Shown here: positions 22,530-30,617 of the stretch, one piece after another
Position numbering within the stretch: the stretch's first letter is position 1
Layout: each line of letters opens with the position of its first letter
Assembly: GCA_946624155.1 (NCBI GenBank)
Contig: CAMORU010000006.1
Coordinates: 1-31,641, forward strand
Source: an uncultured Caryophanales bacterium
GTDB taxonomy: Bacteria > Bacillota_I > Bacilli_A > RFN20 > CAG-826
Direction of reading: 5' to 3'
Length of the DNA: 31,641 nucleotides
Notes under the pieces: generated by a model
The model's database searches: none
Told to the model about the DNA's origin: nothing
Seen by the model: only the letters and a program-made list of their open reading frames with translations
Position numbers and translations under genes: made by a program

Positions 22530-25100
22530 ATGAAAAACAAAATTACAAACAACTCAATATCTATAATGGGTGGAGTATGCTTCATCCTTTTTGCTTCTGT
22601 TTGTACATTTTCAGCTAACACTCCATTTAGTTTTTTATTTGATGCAATAACTAAAAGCTTAGGTTTTATCGGCTTCTGGTTACTTTTACCATACATTATA
22701 GTTATTGGTATTTATTTAATTCTTTATAAAAGAATTATTAAACTTAAAGTTGGAACAAGACTTTGGGGTGTTTTACTCATCCTTTTTTGTTTTATTATTC
22801 TTTCATCACATTGGGCAACAATTGGAAGCGAAATTAATGGTGTTGTAATTGTTGGTTATGGAAAAACAGAAGAAGGACTTGCTAAATACTTAACATTCTC
22901 TAGTTCAATTGATGTCTTTAATAAAGTTGTTGCAGCAAACCCATCTGTTGTCGCACCAAACGTTAAGCTCGGTGGTGGACAAATCGGTTATATTTTAGCT
23001 GGTGCACTTAATAGTGCACTTACTCCTATTGGGCTTCATATTGTTTGTTGGTCATTATTTATTATTGGCTTATTAATGATCTTTAATACTCAAGTAAATC
23101 GCTTGTTCAAAAACTTAAAACTTAGACTCAATAAAGGAAGATCAAGATCATATAATTATGAAGAAAATGAGATTGATGAAATTGAACCTACTGAGCCATT
23201 AAAAGTTGAAGAAGATAATTCTAATGATGGGTTTGAAGATAATAGACCTATTTTTGAAACATTTCATACATCAAACCCAATTGATAACGATTATTCTTTA
23301 AAGAAAGCAAGATTTAGTTCTATTGAAAATGATTCGGGAAATGTTATTCCTCCTGAACCAATGTCAGCTCCTTCTTTTGAGGCAAGTCAACCCGTTGAAA
23401 ATCATTACGAAGAGGAAGAAGATACAAGTTATCGCGAACCTTTCTTTGAACCACTCTCAGATAAAGCTCAAGAAAATAAACCTATTGAAAACAACGCAAT
23501 AGCTGTTGAAAGAGTTGATGATTTTGAATCCGAAGAGGAAGTTGAGAAACCTCTTGAAGAACCATTAAAAAAACCTGTTTCTGAAGAAACATCTTATTTC
23601 ATTAAAAACTATATTTATCCAAGTATGGATTTGTTAAATCCAAAGACTGAAAATCCTGATGCAATTAAAAATGAAGAAATTTGTCAGGAAAGAACCGATA
23701 TTATAAATAAAACATTTGAAGATTTTAAAGTAGGCGCTCAAGTTATCTCACATATTGTTGGGCCATCTGTTACTCGTTTTGATCTTCAAACTAATAGTGG
23801 TACATCTGTCCAAGTTGTACAAAGATATATTACTGATATTGGTGTAAGACTTGGCGGTATTCAACCTCGTTTTGAACCAATTGTTGCTGGTAAATCTACG
23901 TCTGGTATCGAAATTCCTAACGTAGTTAGAGAAAATGTTACTTTAAAAGAAGTTTTAGAACCAATTCCTAATGATCCAAAGCATAGACTTGATATTCCTT
24001 TTGGAAAATCAATTTCAGGTGATTTAATTTCTGCAAATCTTGCTGATTTCCCACACTTATTAGTTGCTGGTACTACTGGTTCAGGTAAATCAATATTTGT
24101 TCACGCCGCAATTATTTCTTTATTAATGAGAAATAAACCTGAAGAACTTAAATTTGTAATGATTGACCCAAAGAAAGTTGAAATGACTTATTATGAAAAT
24201 ATTCCTCATTTACTTTGTCCAGTTATCTCAGACATGCGAAAAGCAAAAGTTGCTTTTGATAAATTAGTTCTAGAAATGGATAGACGTTATGAACTTTTTA
24301 GAGTGAACGCTGTTAGAGACATTAAATCATTTAATTTAATTGCTAAAGATAAAGGTTTACAACCTCTACCATATATTGTCGTATTCATTGATGAATACGC
24401 TGATTTAATTGAAACAAATAAAGAGATACGTTCTCCTGTTGTTAGGATTGTTCAAAAAGCTCGTGCTGCTGGTATTCATTTATGCCTTGCAACGCAAAGA
24501 CCTAGCGTTAATGTTGTTGATGGTGTTATTAAAGGAAACGTTTCGACTCGTGTCGCTTTAATGTGCGCTTCTCAACAAGACTCAATGGTTGTTATTGGCG
24601 AAGCTGGTGCTGAAAAGCTCCTTGGTTATGGTGATATGCTTGTTGAATGTCCGCTTATATCGCGTTCAATGAAACCTCGTGTACAGGGCTGTTATGTTTC
24701 TGAAAAAGAAATATTAAGAGTTTGTGACTTCTTAAGAGAACATTATCAACCTCAATTTGATCCAAATTTCTTACAACTTGAACCAGTTGTTGAAGAAAAG
24801 AATTTAGAAGAACCTGAAGTTGTTAAATTTGATAAAGAAAAAACTGATGAAGAGGTTTATCAAAGAATAAAAGAAGACGCAACTCATAGAGAATACTTCT
24901 CTATTTCATATATCACAAGAACTTATGGAATGGGTTATTCTAGAGCTGGAAAAATGTTTTCTAGACTTCAAAAAGAGGGAATTGTCGCTCTTGGTGGAGA
25001 CGCAAGAGGCTGTAAGGTTCTTAAATATATTCCACAAGATTCTGGTGTAGCTTCTTACGAACAGTCAACTTTTATACCAGATGATAAAAATATGAATTAG
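22530..25100 (+). CDS. ftsK: FtsK/SpoIIIE-family DNA translocase
   Basis: This septal ATPase pumps chromosomal DNA during division. Of 856 residues, the first 190 hold about four membrane helices. Residues 200-350 are an acidic, proline-containing linker. Then come the FtsK alpha/beta motor with Walker A AGTTGSGKS (513-521, Lys520) and Walker B VVFIDEYADL (Asp621, Glu622), and a C-terminal winged-helix gamma domain (YITRTYGMGYSRAGKMFSRLQ) that reads orientation sequences on DNA. The long acidic linker is unusual in composition but not in place. A TATAAT seven bases before the ATG and the lack of a ribosome site suggest a leaderless mRNA. The stop TAG overlaps the terminator stem by one base. 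Confidence 0.94.
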   Translation: MKNKITNNSISIMGGVCFILFASVCTFSANTPFSFLFDAITKSLGFIGFWLLLPYIIVIGIYLILYKRIIKLKVGTRLWGVLLILFCFIILSSHWATIGSEINGVVIVGYGKTEEGLAKYLTFSSSIDVFNKVVAANPSVVAPNVKLGGGQIGYILAGALNSALTPIGLHIVCWSLFIIGLLMIFNTQVNRLFKNLKLRLNKGRSRSYNYEENEIDEIEPTEPLKVEEDNSNDGFEDNRPIFETFHTSNPIDNDYSLKKARFSSIENDSGNVIPPEPMSAPSFEASQPVENHYEEEEDTSYREPFFEPLSDKAQENKPIENNAIAVERVDDFESEEEVEKPLEEPLKKPVSEETSYFIKNYIYPSMDLLNPKTENPDAIKNEEICQERTDIINKTFEDFKVGAQVISHIVGPSVTRFDLQTNSGTSVQVVQRYITDIGVRLGGIQPRFEPIVAGKSTSGIEIPNVVRENVTLKEVLEPIPNDPKHRLDIPFGKSISGDLISANLADFPHLLVAGTTGSGKSIFVHAAIISLLMRNKPEELKFVMIDPKKVEMTYYENIPHLLCPVISDMRKAKVAFDKLVLEMDRRYELFRVNAVRDIKSFNLIAKDKGLQPLPYIVVFIDEYADLIETNKEIRSPVVRIVQKARAAGIHLCLATQRPSVNVVDGVIKGNVSTRVALMCASQQDSMVVIGEAGAEKLLGYGDMLVECPLISRSMKPRVQGCYVSEKEILRVCDFLREHYQPQFDPNFLQLEPVVEEKNLEEPEVVKFDKEKTDEEVYQRIKEDATHREYFSISYITRTYGMGYSRAGKMFSRLQKEGIVALGGDARGCKVLKYIPQDSGVASYEQSTFIPDDKNMN

Positions 25101-25114
25101 CCTTCTTAGAAGGC
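25100..25114 (+). terminator. rho-independent terminator after ftsK
   Basis: GCCTTC (25100-25105) and GAAGGC (25109-25114) pair around TTA and are followed by six T. The first stem base is the G of the ftsK stop codon. Confidence 0.9.
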
Positions 25115-25125
25115 TTTTTTATTTT

Positions 25126-25142
25126 GAAAAGTGGGACTTTTC
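25126..25142 (+). terminator. second, AT-rich terminator-like hairpin
   Basis: GAAAAGT (25126-25132) and ACTTTTC (25136-25142) pair exactly around GGG and are followed by seven T. It lies 12 bases after the first terminator. It may be a back-up terminator, or an operator for the next gene. Confidence 0.6.
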
Positions 25143-25184
25143 TTTTTTTAAATCAGTTATTATTAATAAAAAGGAGAATAAAAT

Positions 25185-25442
25185 ATGAACAACGTAGATA
25201 TAATCGGCATGTTAAAAGAAGTTATCAATGACTATGATCGATATTTCGAATATGAATTACCATTCGATCAAATTAATAATAATGCTGCTCCTAAAATTGT
25301 TGTTAGGTTTTGGACTAGACAACCCAAAGCACGAATGATTATTTTGCCTGAAAACACGAAAGTAGCAATTCATGGACACTTGGATGCAGATGAAAAATTT
25401 GGTACAATACTTCTTGTTGAACAACTAGAAGTACTTAGATAA
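25185..25442 (+). CDS. 85-residue protein of unknown function, possible small OB-fold
   Basis: I do not recognise this protein. It is 85 residues, soluble and without signal or membrane segment. Residues 1-25 form an acidic amphipathic helix region; residues 33-85 look like beta strands (KIVVRFW, RMIILP, KVAIHGHLD, GTILLVEQLEVL). The strand-turn order with HGHLD and GTILLVEQLEVL resembles the end of OB-fold domains that bind nucleic acid, but this is a guess. AAAAAGGAG lies close before the ATG, a good ribosome site. The plsC-like gene starts one base after its stop, so the two are co-translated. The gene is insulated upstream by two hairpins. Confidence 0.7.
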   Translation: MNNVDIIGMLKEVINDYDRYFEYELPFDQINNNAAPKIVVRFWTRQPKARMIILPENTKVAIHGHLDADEKFGTILLVEQLEVLR

Positions 25443-25443
25443 A

Positions 25444-26268
25444 ATGAGAAAATTCTTCCAATACTTAAGAATCTTACTGATTTGTGTCCCTGTGATAATT
25501 TATTATCACTTCCGATACATGGTTAAATTCTCAAGACATCCTGAAAAGTATTCTCTTGAGAAAAGATATGCAATTGCAAGAAAAGAAATTTCATTTGTTA
25601 TTAATAAATTTCATTTAGATTATAAATTTAATGGTTTTGAAAAATTTACTAATTCAAAAGAAAAATGTTTATTAATTTCTAATCACCTATCATTTTTTGA
25701 TCCATTAATGATTATTATCCAAAGCGAAAAACCAGTAACTTTTGTTGCTAAAAAAGAAATTTTTAAAATGCCTTTTGTAAAAAGAGTTGCAAAAGCAATT
25801 GATGTTTTCCCACTTGATAGAGAAAACATTATGTCTCAACTTAGCGAAATTAAAAAAGTTGTTTCGTATTTAAAAGATCCAACTAAACCATCTGTAATTA
25901 TTTATATTGAAGGAACAAGAAATAAAAACCCAGAAAATCCATGCTTAGATTTTCATGCTGGAACGCTAAAGATTGCTCAAATGGCTGGATGTCCTGTTCT
26001 TGTAGGTGCCACCTATGGTGGATTTAGAGGATTATCGATGAAATCCTACCTAAAAAAATATCCTGTTTTCTTTCATGTTTTTGAAGAAATTAGTGTTGAA
26101 GAATTTAAAAAATCAAATACAAATGAACTAGCAGGTTTATTAAGAAAAAAAGTTGACGAAGAAGTCGACAAGATTAGAACGCTAGATAAAGAATATGTTC
26201 TAAATTCAAAAATTAATAAAAAACGTAAACAATTAGAAATTAAAGTCGACGCTCGCGCTAAAGCGTAA
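25444..26268 (+). CDS. plsC: 1-acyl-sn-glycerol-3-phosphate acyltransferase (PlsC family)
   Basis: PlsC adds the second acyl chain to lysophosphatidic acid, giving phosphatidic acid for membrane lipids. The 274-residue protein has an N-terminal membrane helix (about 8-22), the catalytic NHLSFFD box (80-86, H-x4-D) and the substrate-binding EGTR box (155-158). The Lys-rich C-terminal tail is probably cytoplasmic at the membrane face. It begins one base after the stop of the small unknown gene. Its last 36 bases overlap the end of the convergent methyltransferase gene, so both tails are encoded on opposite strands of the same DNA. Confidence 0.9.
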   Translation: MRKFFQYLRILLICVPVIIYYHFRYMVKFSRHPEKYSLEKRYAIARKEISFVINKFHLDYKFNGFEKFTNSKEKCLLISNHLSFFDPLMIIIQSEKPVTFVAKKEIFKMPFVKRVAKAIDVFPLDRENIMSQLSEIKKVVSYLKDPTKPSVIIYIEGTRNKNPENPCLDFHAGTLKIAQMAGCPVLVGATYGGFRGLSMKSYLKKYPVFFHVFEEISVEEFKKSNTNELAGLLRKKVDEEVDKIRTLDKEYVLNSKINKKRKQLEIKVDARAKA

Positions 26269-27510
26269 ACCTTTTGGGTAATAATTTTTTAAAACCCCGT
26301 TTGTGGAATAAATAACGCCTATATTCATGCCCTGGTAACTCACAAAATGATAACCATTAGGGCATTTTTTATTTAAAGTTTCGCCTTTTAAATATTTAAC
26401 CGTTTCTTCTTTTGTAAGTTCAATCGATTCACTTGCATCTTTTACATGCGATAAATGGTGTGTAGGAATAGTTTTATCACCTAATCTAATTTCATAAAAT
26501 AGTCCTGGTCTTAAGGCATGACTTATAAAGGAATTATCAAGAGTATCGTTTAGCTTAAATAAGTGACTTTCTTTACTTTTTCCTTTTCCATCAACAGGTT
26601 TTAAAAAACAAGTTGGGCGAAGTTTACTACTGCGTAGTAATCCAGGTTTTTTTATCAAAGCTATGTAATGGCCTTCTCCTTCAAAGCGAGATGGGAAAAG
26701 GTGGACACTTTCTTTATATTTTCTTGATCTAAACTCACCTTTAAATGAAGGAATAGTTTCTAATTTTGCATCTGAATTTTCTAATAAATATTCAATAACC
26801 TCTTCATCTTCTTCAAAAGAATAAGAACAAGTTGAATAAACTAAAGTTCCGCCTTCTTTAAGCATTGAATAGGCCATTAAAATTAAATCTTTTTGTATTG
26901 CAGCATTTTTAAGAACTTTTTCGTATGTCCAATCTTTCTTCATTTCTTCTGATTTTCTAAACATTCCTGAACCTGAACATGGTGCATCAAGAATGATTTT
27001 GTCAAAAAATCCTTGAAAATCCCTATAAAATTTCTTGAAATCATAAGAAGTGACAACGGTGTTAGAAATTCCTAAACGTTCAATATTTGAAAGAAGAATA
27101 TTTGCTCTAGATTTTGATAAATCATTAGCAATTATTAAACCCTCATTTTGCATTTTTAATGCAGTTTGAATAGTTTTTCCACCAGGTGCAGCGCATAAAT
27201 CTAAAACTCTTTCGCCAGGTTTTGCATCCAAAAAATGAGCGACAAGCATCGCTGATGGTTCTTGAATATAATAAGCTCCTAAGTCGTGGTAAATTTTCTT
27301 ACCAAGTTCGTATTCATTTTTATCATATAGATAACCATTAGGAACAACAGGATGAGGTTTTAAATTTGGGAAAAGTGAAAGTAGTTTATTATTACTCATC
27401 TTAACTTTGTTAAGATATATTGCCTTTTTCTCTTCGTTAGAAAAAGACGAGATTAGTGAATTAATTTCGTCTTCGTTTAAATATTTATTTAAATGAGTTT
27501 TAAAATCCAT
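26233..27510 (-). CDS. RsmB/RsmF-family rRNA cytosine-C5 methyltransferase
   Basis: This 425-residue protein belongs to the NOL1/NOP2/Sun family that methylates C5 of cytosines in rRNA, most like RsmF/YebU. The SAM site is DLCAAPGGKT (104-113). The two catalytic cysteines are Cys178 (DAPCSG) and Cys228 (YSTCSY). The C-terminal third has RsmF/PUA-type features (KCPNGYHFVSYQGMNIGV). I take ATG 27510, two bases after the stop of the upstream lipoprotein gene; an in-frame ATG at 27537 would overlap that gene and adds an unconserved tail. No ribosome site is seen, so translation is probably coupled to the upstream gene. Confidence 0.88.
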   Translation of the reverse strand: MDFKTHLNKYLNEDEINSLISSFSNEEKKAIYLNKVKMSNNKLLSLFPNLKPHPVVPNGYLYDKNEYELGKKIYHDLGAYYIQEPSAMLVAHFLDAKPGERVLDLCAAPGGKTIQTALKMQNEGLIIANDLSKSRANILLSNIERLGISNTVVTSYDFKKFYRDFQGFFDKIILDAPCSGSGMFRKSEEMKKDWTYEKVLKNAAIQKDLILMAYSMLKEGGTLVYSTCSYSFEEDEEVIEYLLENSDAKLETIPSFKGEFRSRKYKESVHLFPSRFEGEGHYIALIKKPGLLRSSKLRPTCFLKPVDGKGKSKESHLFKLNDTLDNSFISHALRPGLFYEIRLGDKTIPTHHLSHVKDASESIELTKEETVKYLKGETLNKKCPNGYHFVSYQGMNIGVIYSTNGVLKNYYPKGLRFSASVDFNF

Positions 27511-27512
27511 TA

Positions 27513-28751
27513 TTATCCAAATACTTTTTGAGCCCATTCAGGATGATCGATGTATGGGTTACGATTATGTTGGAAAGATTGCACTAAACCATTACGATTA
27601 ATTTCAAATTTATCAGGTGGATCTTGAGTGTTCCAAGCTAAAAGGGTGCTTAAATAACCCCATTTTCCTCCTGATTTATCAGTTCCGTTTGTTAAAGCAA
27701 GAGCTGTATTGCCTGAATCAGCACTGCTAATCATATAGCGGGTCGCCATATAAAAGAGGGCTCTTGCAACATCTCCTTTATCAGAGTCTCTAGGTTCAAA
27801 AACACCATTTTCTAGATAATTATCAGTTCTACGATTTTGAGTATAGTCGAATGAAGCATTAGAAGTTGTGTGATTTGTTACATTCGAGAAAGGGAAATTG
27901 CCCCTGGTGTTATTACATTTCCAGTCACTAGCTCTTAGATGATGTAAATCAGAATATGCCTTGCAACCACTAGATTTACCGAAACCATTTGATTTTGCCC
28001 AAATATGTTCCTTATTCCAAACATAACCTGATTGTACACCATAAGATCCTTGCGAAGTGCTCCATTTTTTAGCCGTAGACTTATTACCATTATAATCAGC
28101 ATAAAGAAGTTTCATGTATGGGTCATAATTTTCAGGTTCATTTTCTGTAACTGGATCAAGATCATAATCGCGGTCAGTAACTTTCATTTGAACTTCTAAA
28201 GAACCATATGCGCATTGAGTATGATCTTTTATAAGATTATAAAGTTGAGTTTTTAAAGTATTGCCAGTAGCGGTAGTTGATATATTTTTATAATATTCTT
28301 TAACTTCTTCATCCTCGCTTGGATCTGGTGTTGGTGGGGTTGGTGGAGGGTCTTGATCATCAATCACGCTTACATCAACTTCATCATAAACTTCGTGATT
28401 TTCAGAACTTGTTAATCTTACCTTGAGGTCGCCAACTCCGACACCATAAATTTTCCCATCTTGGTAAACTATGGCGCAGTCTTCGTCAGAGCTTTCATAT
28501 TCAACTGACTGGTTTGCTTCTTCAGGTAAGATTGTATATTCAATCTTGTAGTAGTCACCAACTTTAAGTTCAATTTCTTTATTTTCAATAACAATTGATT
28601 CAACATTAACCTTTTCTTCTTTTTTCTCATCCTCTTCTTTTTGTTTTTGTTGCTCTTGGTTTTCTTTTCCTGGAAAAAGATTGCTAAAAAAGTCACATCC
28701 GGATAAAGATAAGGATGCAAGAAGGGCTAATAAGAAAAATCGCTTTTTCAT
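27513..28751 (-). CDS. lipoprotein endonuclease I with Big_2 Ig-like domain
   Basis: This is an extracellular nuclease tethered as a lipoprotein. From ATG 28751 (412 residues) the signal ends in lipobox LSLSGC with Cys19 as the lipid site. A charged spacer (25-48), a bacterial Ig-like Big_2 domain (49-130) and a Pro-rich hinge (133-145) come before the catalytic domain. Endonuclease I (BsnI/EndA-like) motifs are WNKEHIWA (245-252), DLHHLRASD (268-276), NNTRGNFPF, FEPRDSDKGDVARALFYMAT (318-337) and HNRNPYIDHPEW (395-406); His271 and the Asn/Glu residues are the usual metal-site residues. An upstream in-frame ATG at 28772 is less likely because the signal peptide starts at MKKRFF. TACAAT (28766-28761) lies nine bases before the ATG, again hinting at a near-leaderless transcript. 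Role: digestion of external DNA/RNA, inferred. Confidence 0.9.
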   Translation of the reverse strand: MKKRFFLLALLASLSLSGCDFFSNLFPGKENQEQQKQKEEDEKKEEKVNVESIVIENKEIELKVGDYYKIEYTILPEEANQSVEYESSDEDCAIVYQDGKIYGVGVGDLKVRLTSSENHEVYDEVDVSVIDDQDPPPTPPTPDPSEDEEVKEYYKNISTTATGNTLKTQLYNLIKDHTQCAYGSLEVQMKVTDRDYDLDPVTENEPENYDPYMKLLYADYNGNKSTAKKWSTSQGSYGVQSGYVWNKEHIWAKSNGFGKSSGCKAYSDLHHLRASDWKCNNTRGNFPFSNVTNHTTSNASFDYTQNRRTDNYLENGVFEPRDSDKGDVARALFYMATRYMISSADSGNTALALTNGTDKSGGKWGYLSTLLAWNTQDPPDKFEINRNGLVQSFQHNRNPYIDHPEWAQKVFG

Positions 28752-28860
28752 ATCTCTACTATTGTAGAACATATATAAATTATTTTCACTACAAGGAATT
28801 ATATGTTTTCATTCTATAAATAGAATTGTTGTGATATAGTTATTATGAGGTTTTATTCAT

Positions 28861-30165
28861 ATGAGAATGGTTGATATTATTACTAAAAAAAGAGACGGCG
28901 GAGTTTTAACCAATGAAGAAATTGATTTCTTTATTGATGGTTATGTAGAAGGAAGAATTCCTGATTACCAAGTTTCCGCTTTACTTATGGCTATTGTGTT
29001 CAAAGGTATGACGAACAAAGAAATTGTTCATCTTACAGACAGAATGGAACATAGTGGCGATGTCATGGATTTAAGTGATATTCCAGGCAAAAAAGTTGAC
29101 AAACACTCTACAGGCGGTGTTGGAGATAAGACTTCTTTAGCTCTTGGCCCTATGGTTGCTGCTTGTGGAGCAGTTGTTGCAAAAATGTCTGGTAGAGGTT
29201 TAGGCCATACAGGCGGAACGCTCGATAAATTAGAATCAATTCCTGGACTTAATGTCTTTATGGAAGAGAAGAAATTTAAAGAAATTTTAAAATCAAATGG
29301 TGTTGCAATTGCTGGTCAAACAGGAACTTTAGTTCCTGCTGATAAAAAACTTTACGCATTACGTGATGTTACAGGAACTGTTGAATCAATTCCTTTAATT
29401 GCATCTAGTGTTATGTCTAAAAAACTTGCTTCAGGTAGTGATTGTATTTTACTTGATGTTAAGTTTGGTAATGGTGCATTTATGAAAACTAGAGAAGATG
29501 CCAAGAAGCTTGCAAAAATTATGTGTGCAATTGGTAATTCTTTAAATAGAGATACTCGTGCAGTTTTAACTTCAATGGATCAACCTCTTGGTTTTGCCGT
29601 AGGCAATGCTTTAGAAGTTAAAGAAGCAATTGATACATTGCATGGACATGGTCCAAAAGATTTCCAAGATCTTTGTTATCAATCAGGAGCAATTATGCTT
29701 GAACAAGCCGGAATTGCTAAAGATGAAGAAGAAGGTCTTAAGATGCTCCATAAAGTTGTTGAAGATGGTTCAGCCTTTGAAAAATTTAGACAAATGGTTA
29801 TCGCTCAAGGCGGTGATGTAAGTTATATCGATCATCCAGAAAAATTCCCACTTGCTAAACACATTATTGAAGTTAAGGCTTCAAAACCTGGTTATATCAA
29901 ACGCATTGTTGCCCTTGAAATCGGCGAAAGCGCTATGCGCTTAGGTGCTGGTAGAGAAACATTTGATGATGTTATTGATATGAGTGCAGGTATCGTTTTA
30001 CGAAAGAAAGTTGGCGATAAAGTTGCTAAAGGCGATGTCTTATGTGTTGTTCATACAAACAAAGATGATTACGAGTCAATTTTAAAAGATATAGAAAATT
30101 CATTTACAATTGTTGATGGATTTGTTGATTATCCTCCAACAGTTCACGATTACATTAAAGGTTAA
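28861..30165 (+). CDS. pdp: pyrimidine-nucleoside phosphorylase
   Basis: This 434-residue enzyme splits thymidine, deoxyuridine and uridine with phosphate. It starts MRMVDIITKKRDGG, the usual start of the Firmicutes Pdp proteins, and shows the family signature segment KHSTGGVGDKTSLALGPMVA (81-100), then SGRGLGHTGGTLDKLE and the C-terminal PYNP-type domain (MRLGAGRETFDD). GAGG lies ten bases before the ATG; the start MRMVD fits the family better than the Met at 28867. The stop overlaps the dtd ATG by one base. It diverges from the secreted nuclease, which would supply nucleosides, so the two may act in one salvage route. Confidence 0.94.
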   Translation: MRMVDIITKKRDGGVLTNEEIDFFIDGYVEGRIPDYQVSALLMAIVFKGMTNKEIVHLTDRMEHSGDVMDLSDIPGKKVDKHSTGGVGDKTSLALGPMVAACGAVVAKMSGRGLGHTGGTLDKLESIPGLNVFMEEKKFKEILKSNGVAIAGQTGTLVPADKKLYALRDVTGTVESIPLIASSVMSKKLASGSDCILLDVKFGNGAFMKTREDAKKLAKIMCAIGNSLNRDTRAVLTSMDQPLGFAVGNALEVKEAIDTLHGHGPKDFQDLCYQSGAIMLEQAGIAKDEEEGLKMLHKVVEDGSAFEKFRQMVIAQGGDVSYIDHPEKFPLAKHIIEVKASKPGYIKRIVALEIGESAMRLGAGRETFDDVIDMSAGIVLRKKVGDKVAKGDVLCVVHTNKDDYESILKDIENSFTIVDGFVDYPPTVHDYIKG

Positions 30166-30617
30166 TGAGAATTGTCGTTCAAAATGTAAATCGTGCAAAA
30201 TGCACAATTAATAACAAAATCGTGGGAGAAATCTCCCGCGGTTTTTGTGTTTTTGTAGGTTTTACTCATAGCGATACAAAAGAAGTTGTAGATAAAATGG
30301 TTAATAAGTTAGTCTCTTTGAGACTATTTGACGACGAAAATGGAAAAACCAATCTTTCATTAAGCGACGTTAATGGTTCAATTTTGTCTATTTCACAATT
30401 CACCTTATATGCATCAGTAAAAGATGGCAGACGTCCAAGTTTTGTTGATGCAATGAGACCTGAAGAAGCTACAAAAATGTATGACTATTTTAATGAATGT
30501 TTAAGAAACACTGGTATTCATATTGAAACTGGTGTTTTTGGTGCAGACATGAAAATTGATTTAGAAAATAATGGTCCATTCACCACGATTATTGATTCAA
30601 AGGAACTTGGCTTATGA
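30165..30617 (+). CDS. dtd: D-aminoacyl-tRNA deacylase
   Basis: Dtd removes wrongly attached D-amino acids and glycine from tRNA. The 150-residue length is normal. The two active-site motifs are SQFTLYA (the SQxTL motif) and NNGPFT (NxPxT-type; the usual residue Val is Phe here). Its ATG shares one base with the pdp stop (TAATG), and its TGA stop lies within the mnmA start (ATGA). It is thus the middle gene of a tightly coupled operon. The TGA stop is evidence that UGA is not read as Trp. Confidence 0.95.
   Translation: MRIVVQNVNRAKCTINNKIVGEISRGFCVFVGFTHSDTKEVVDKMVNKLVSLRLFDDENGKTNLSLSDVNGSILSISQFTLYASVKDGRRPSFVDAMRPEEATKMYDYFNECLRNTGIHIETGVFGADMKIDLENNGPFTTIIDSKELGL

Noticed and set aside
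27511..27537. Longer start for the RsmF-like gene
   Set aside because: It would overlap the lipoprotein gene and adds residues unlike the family; ATG 27510 sits two bases after that gene's stop.
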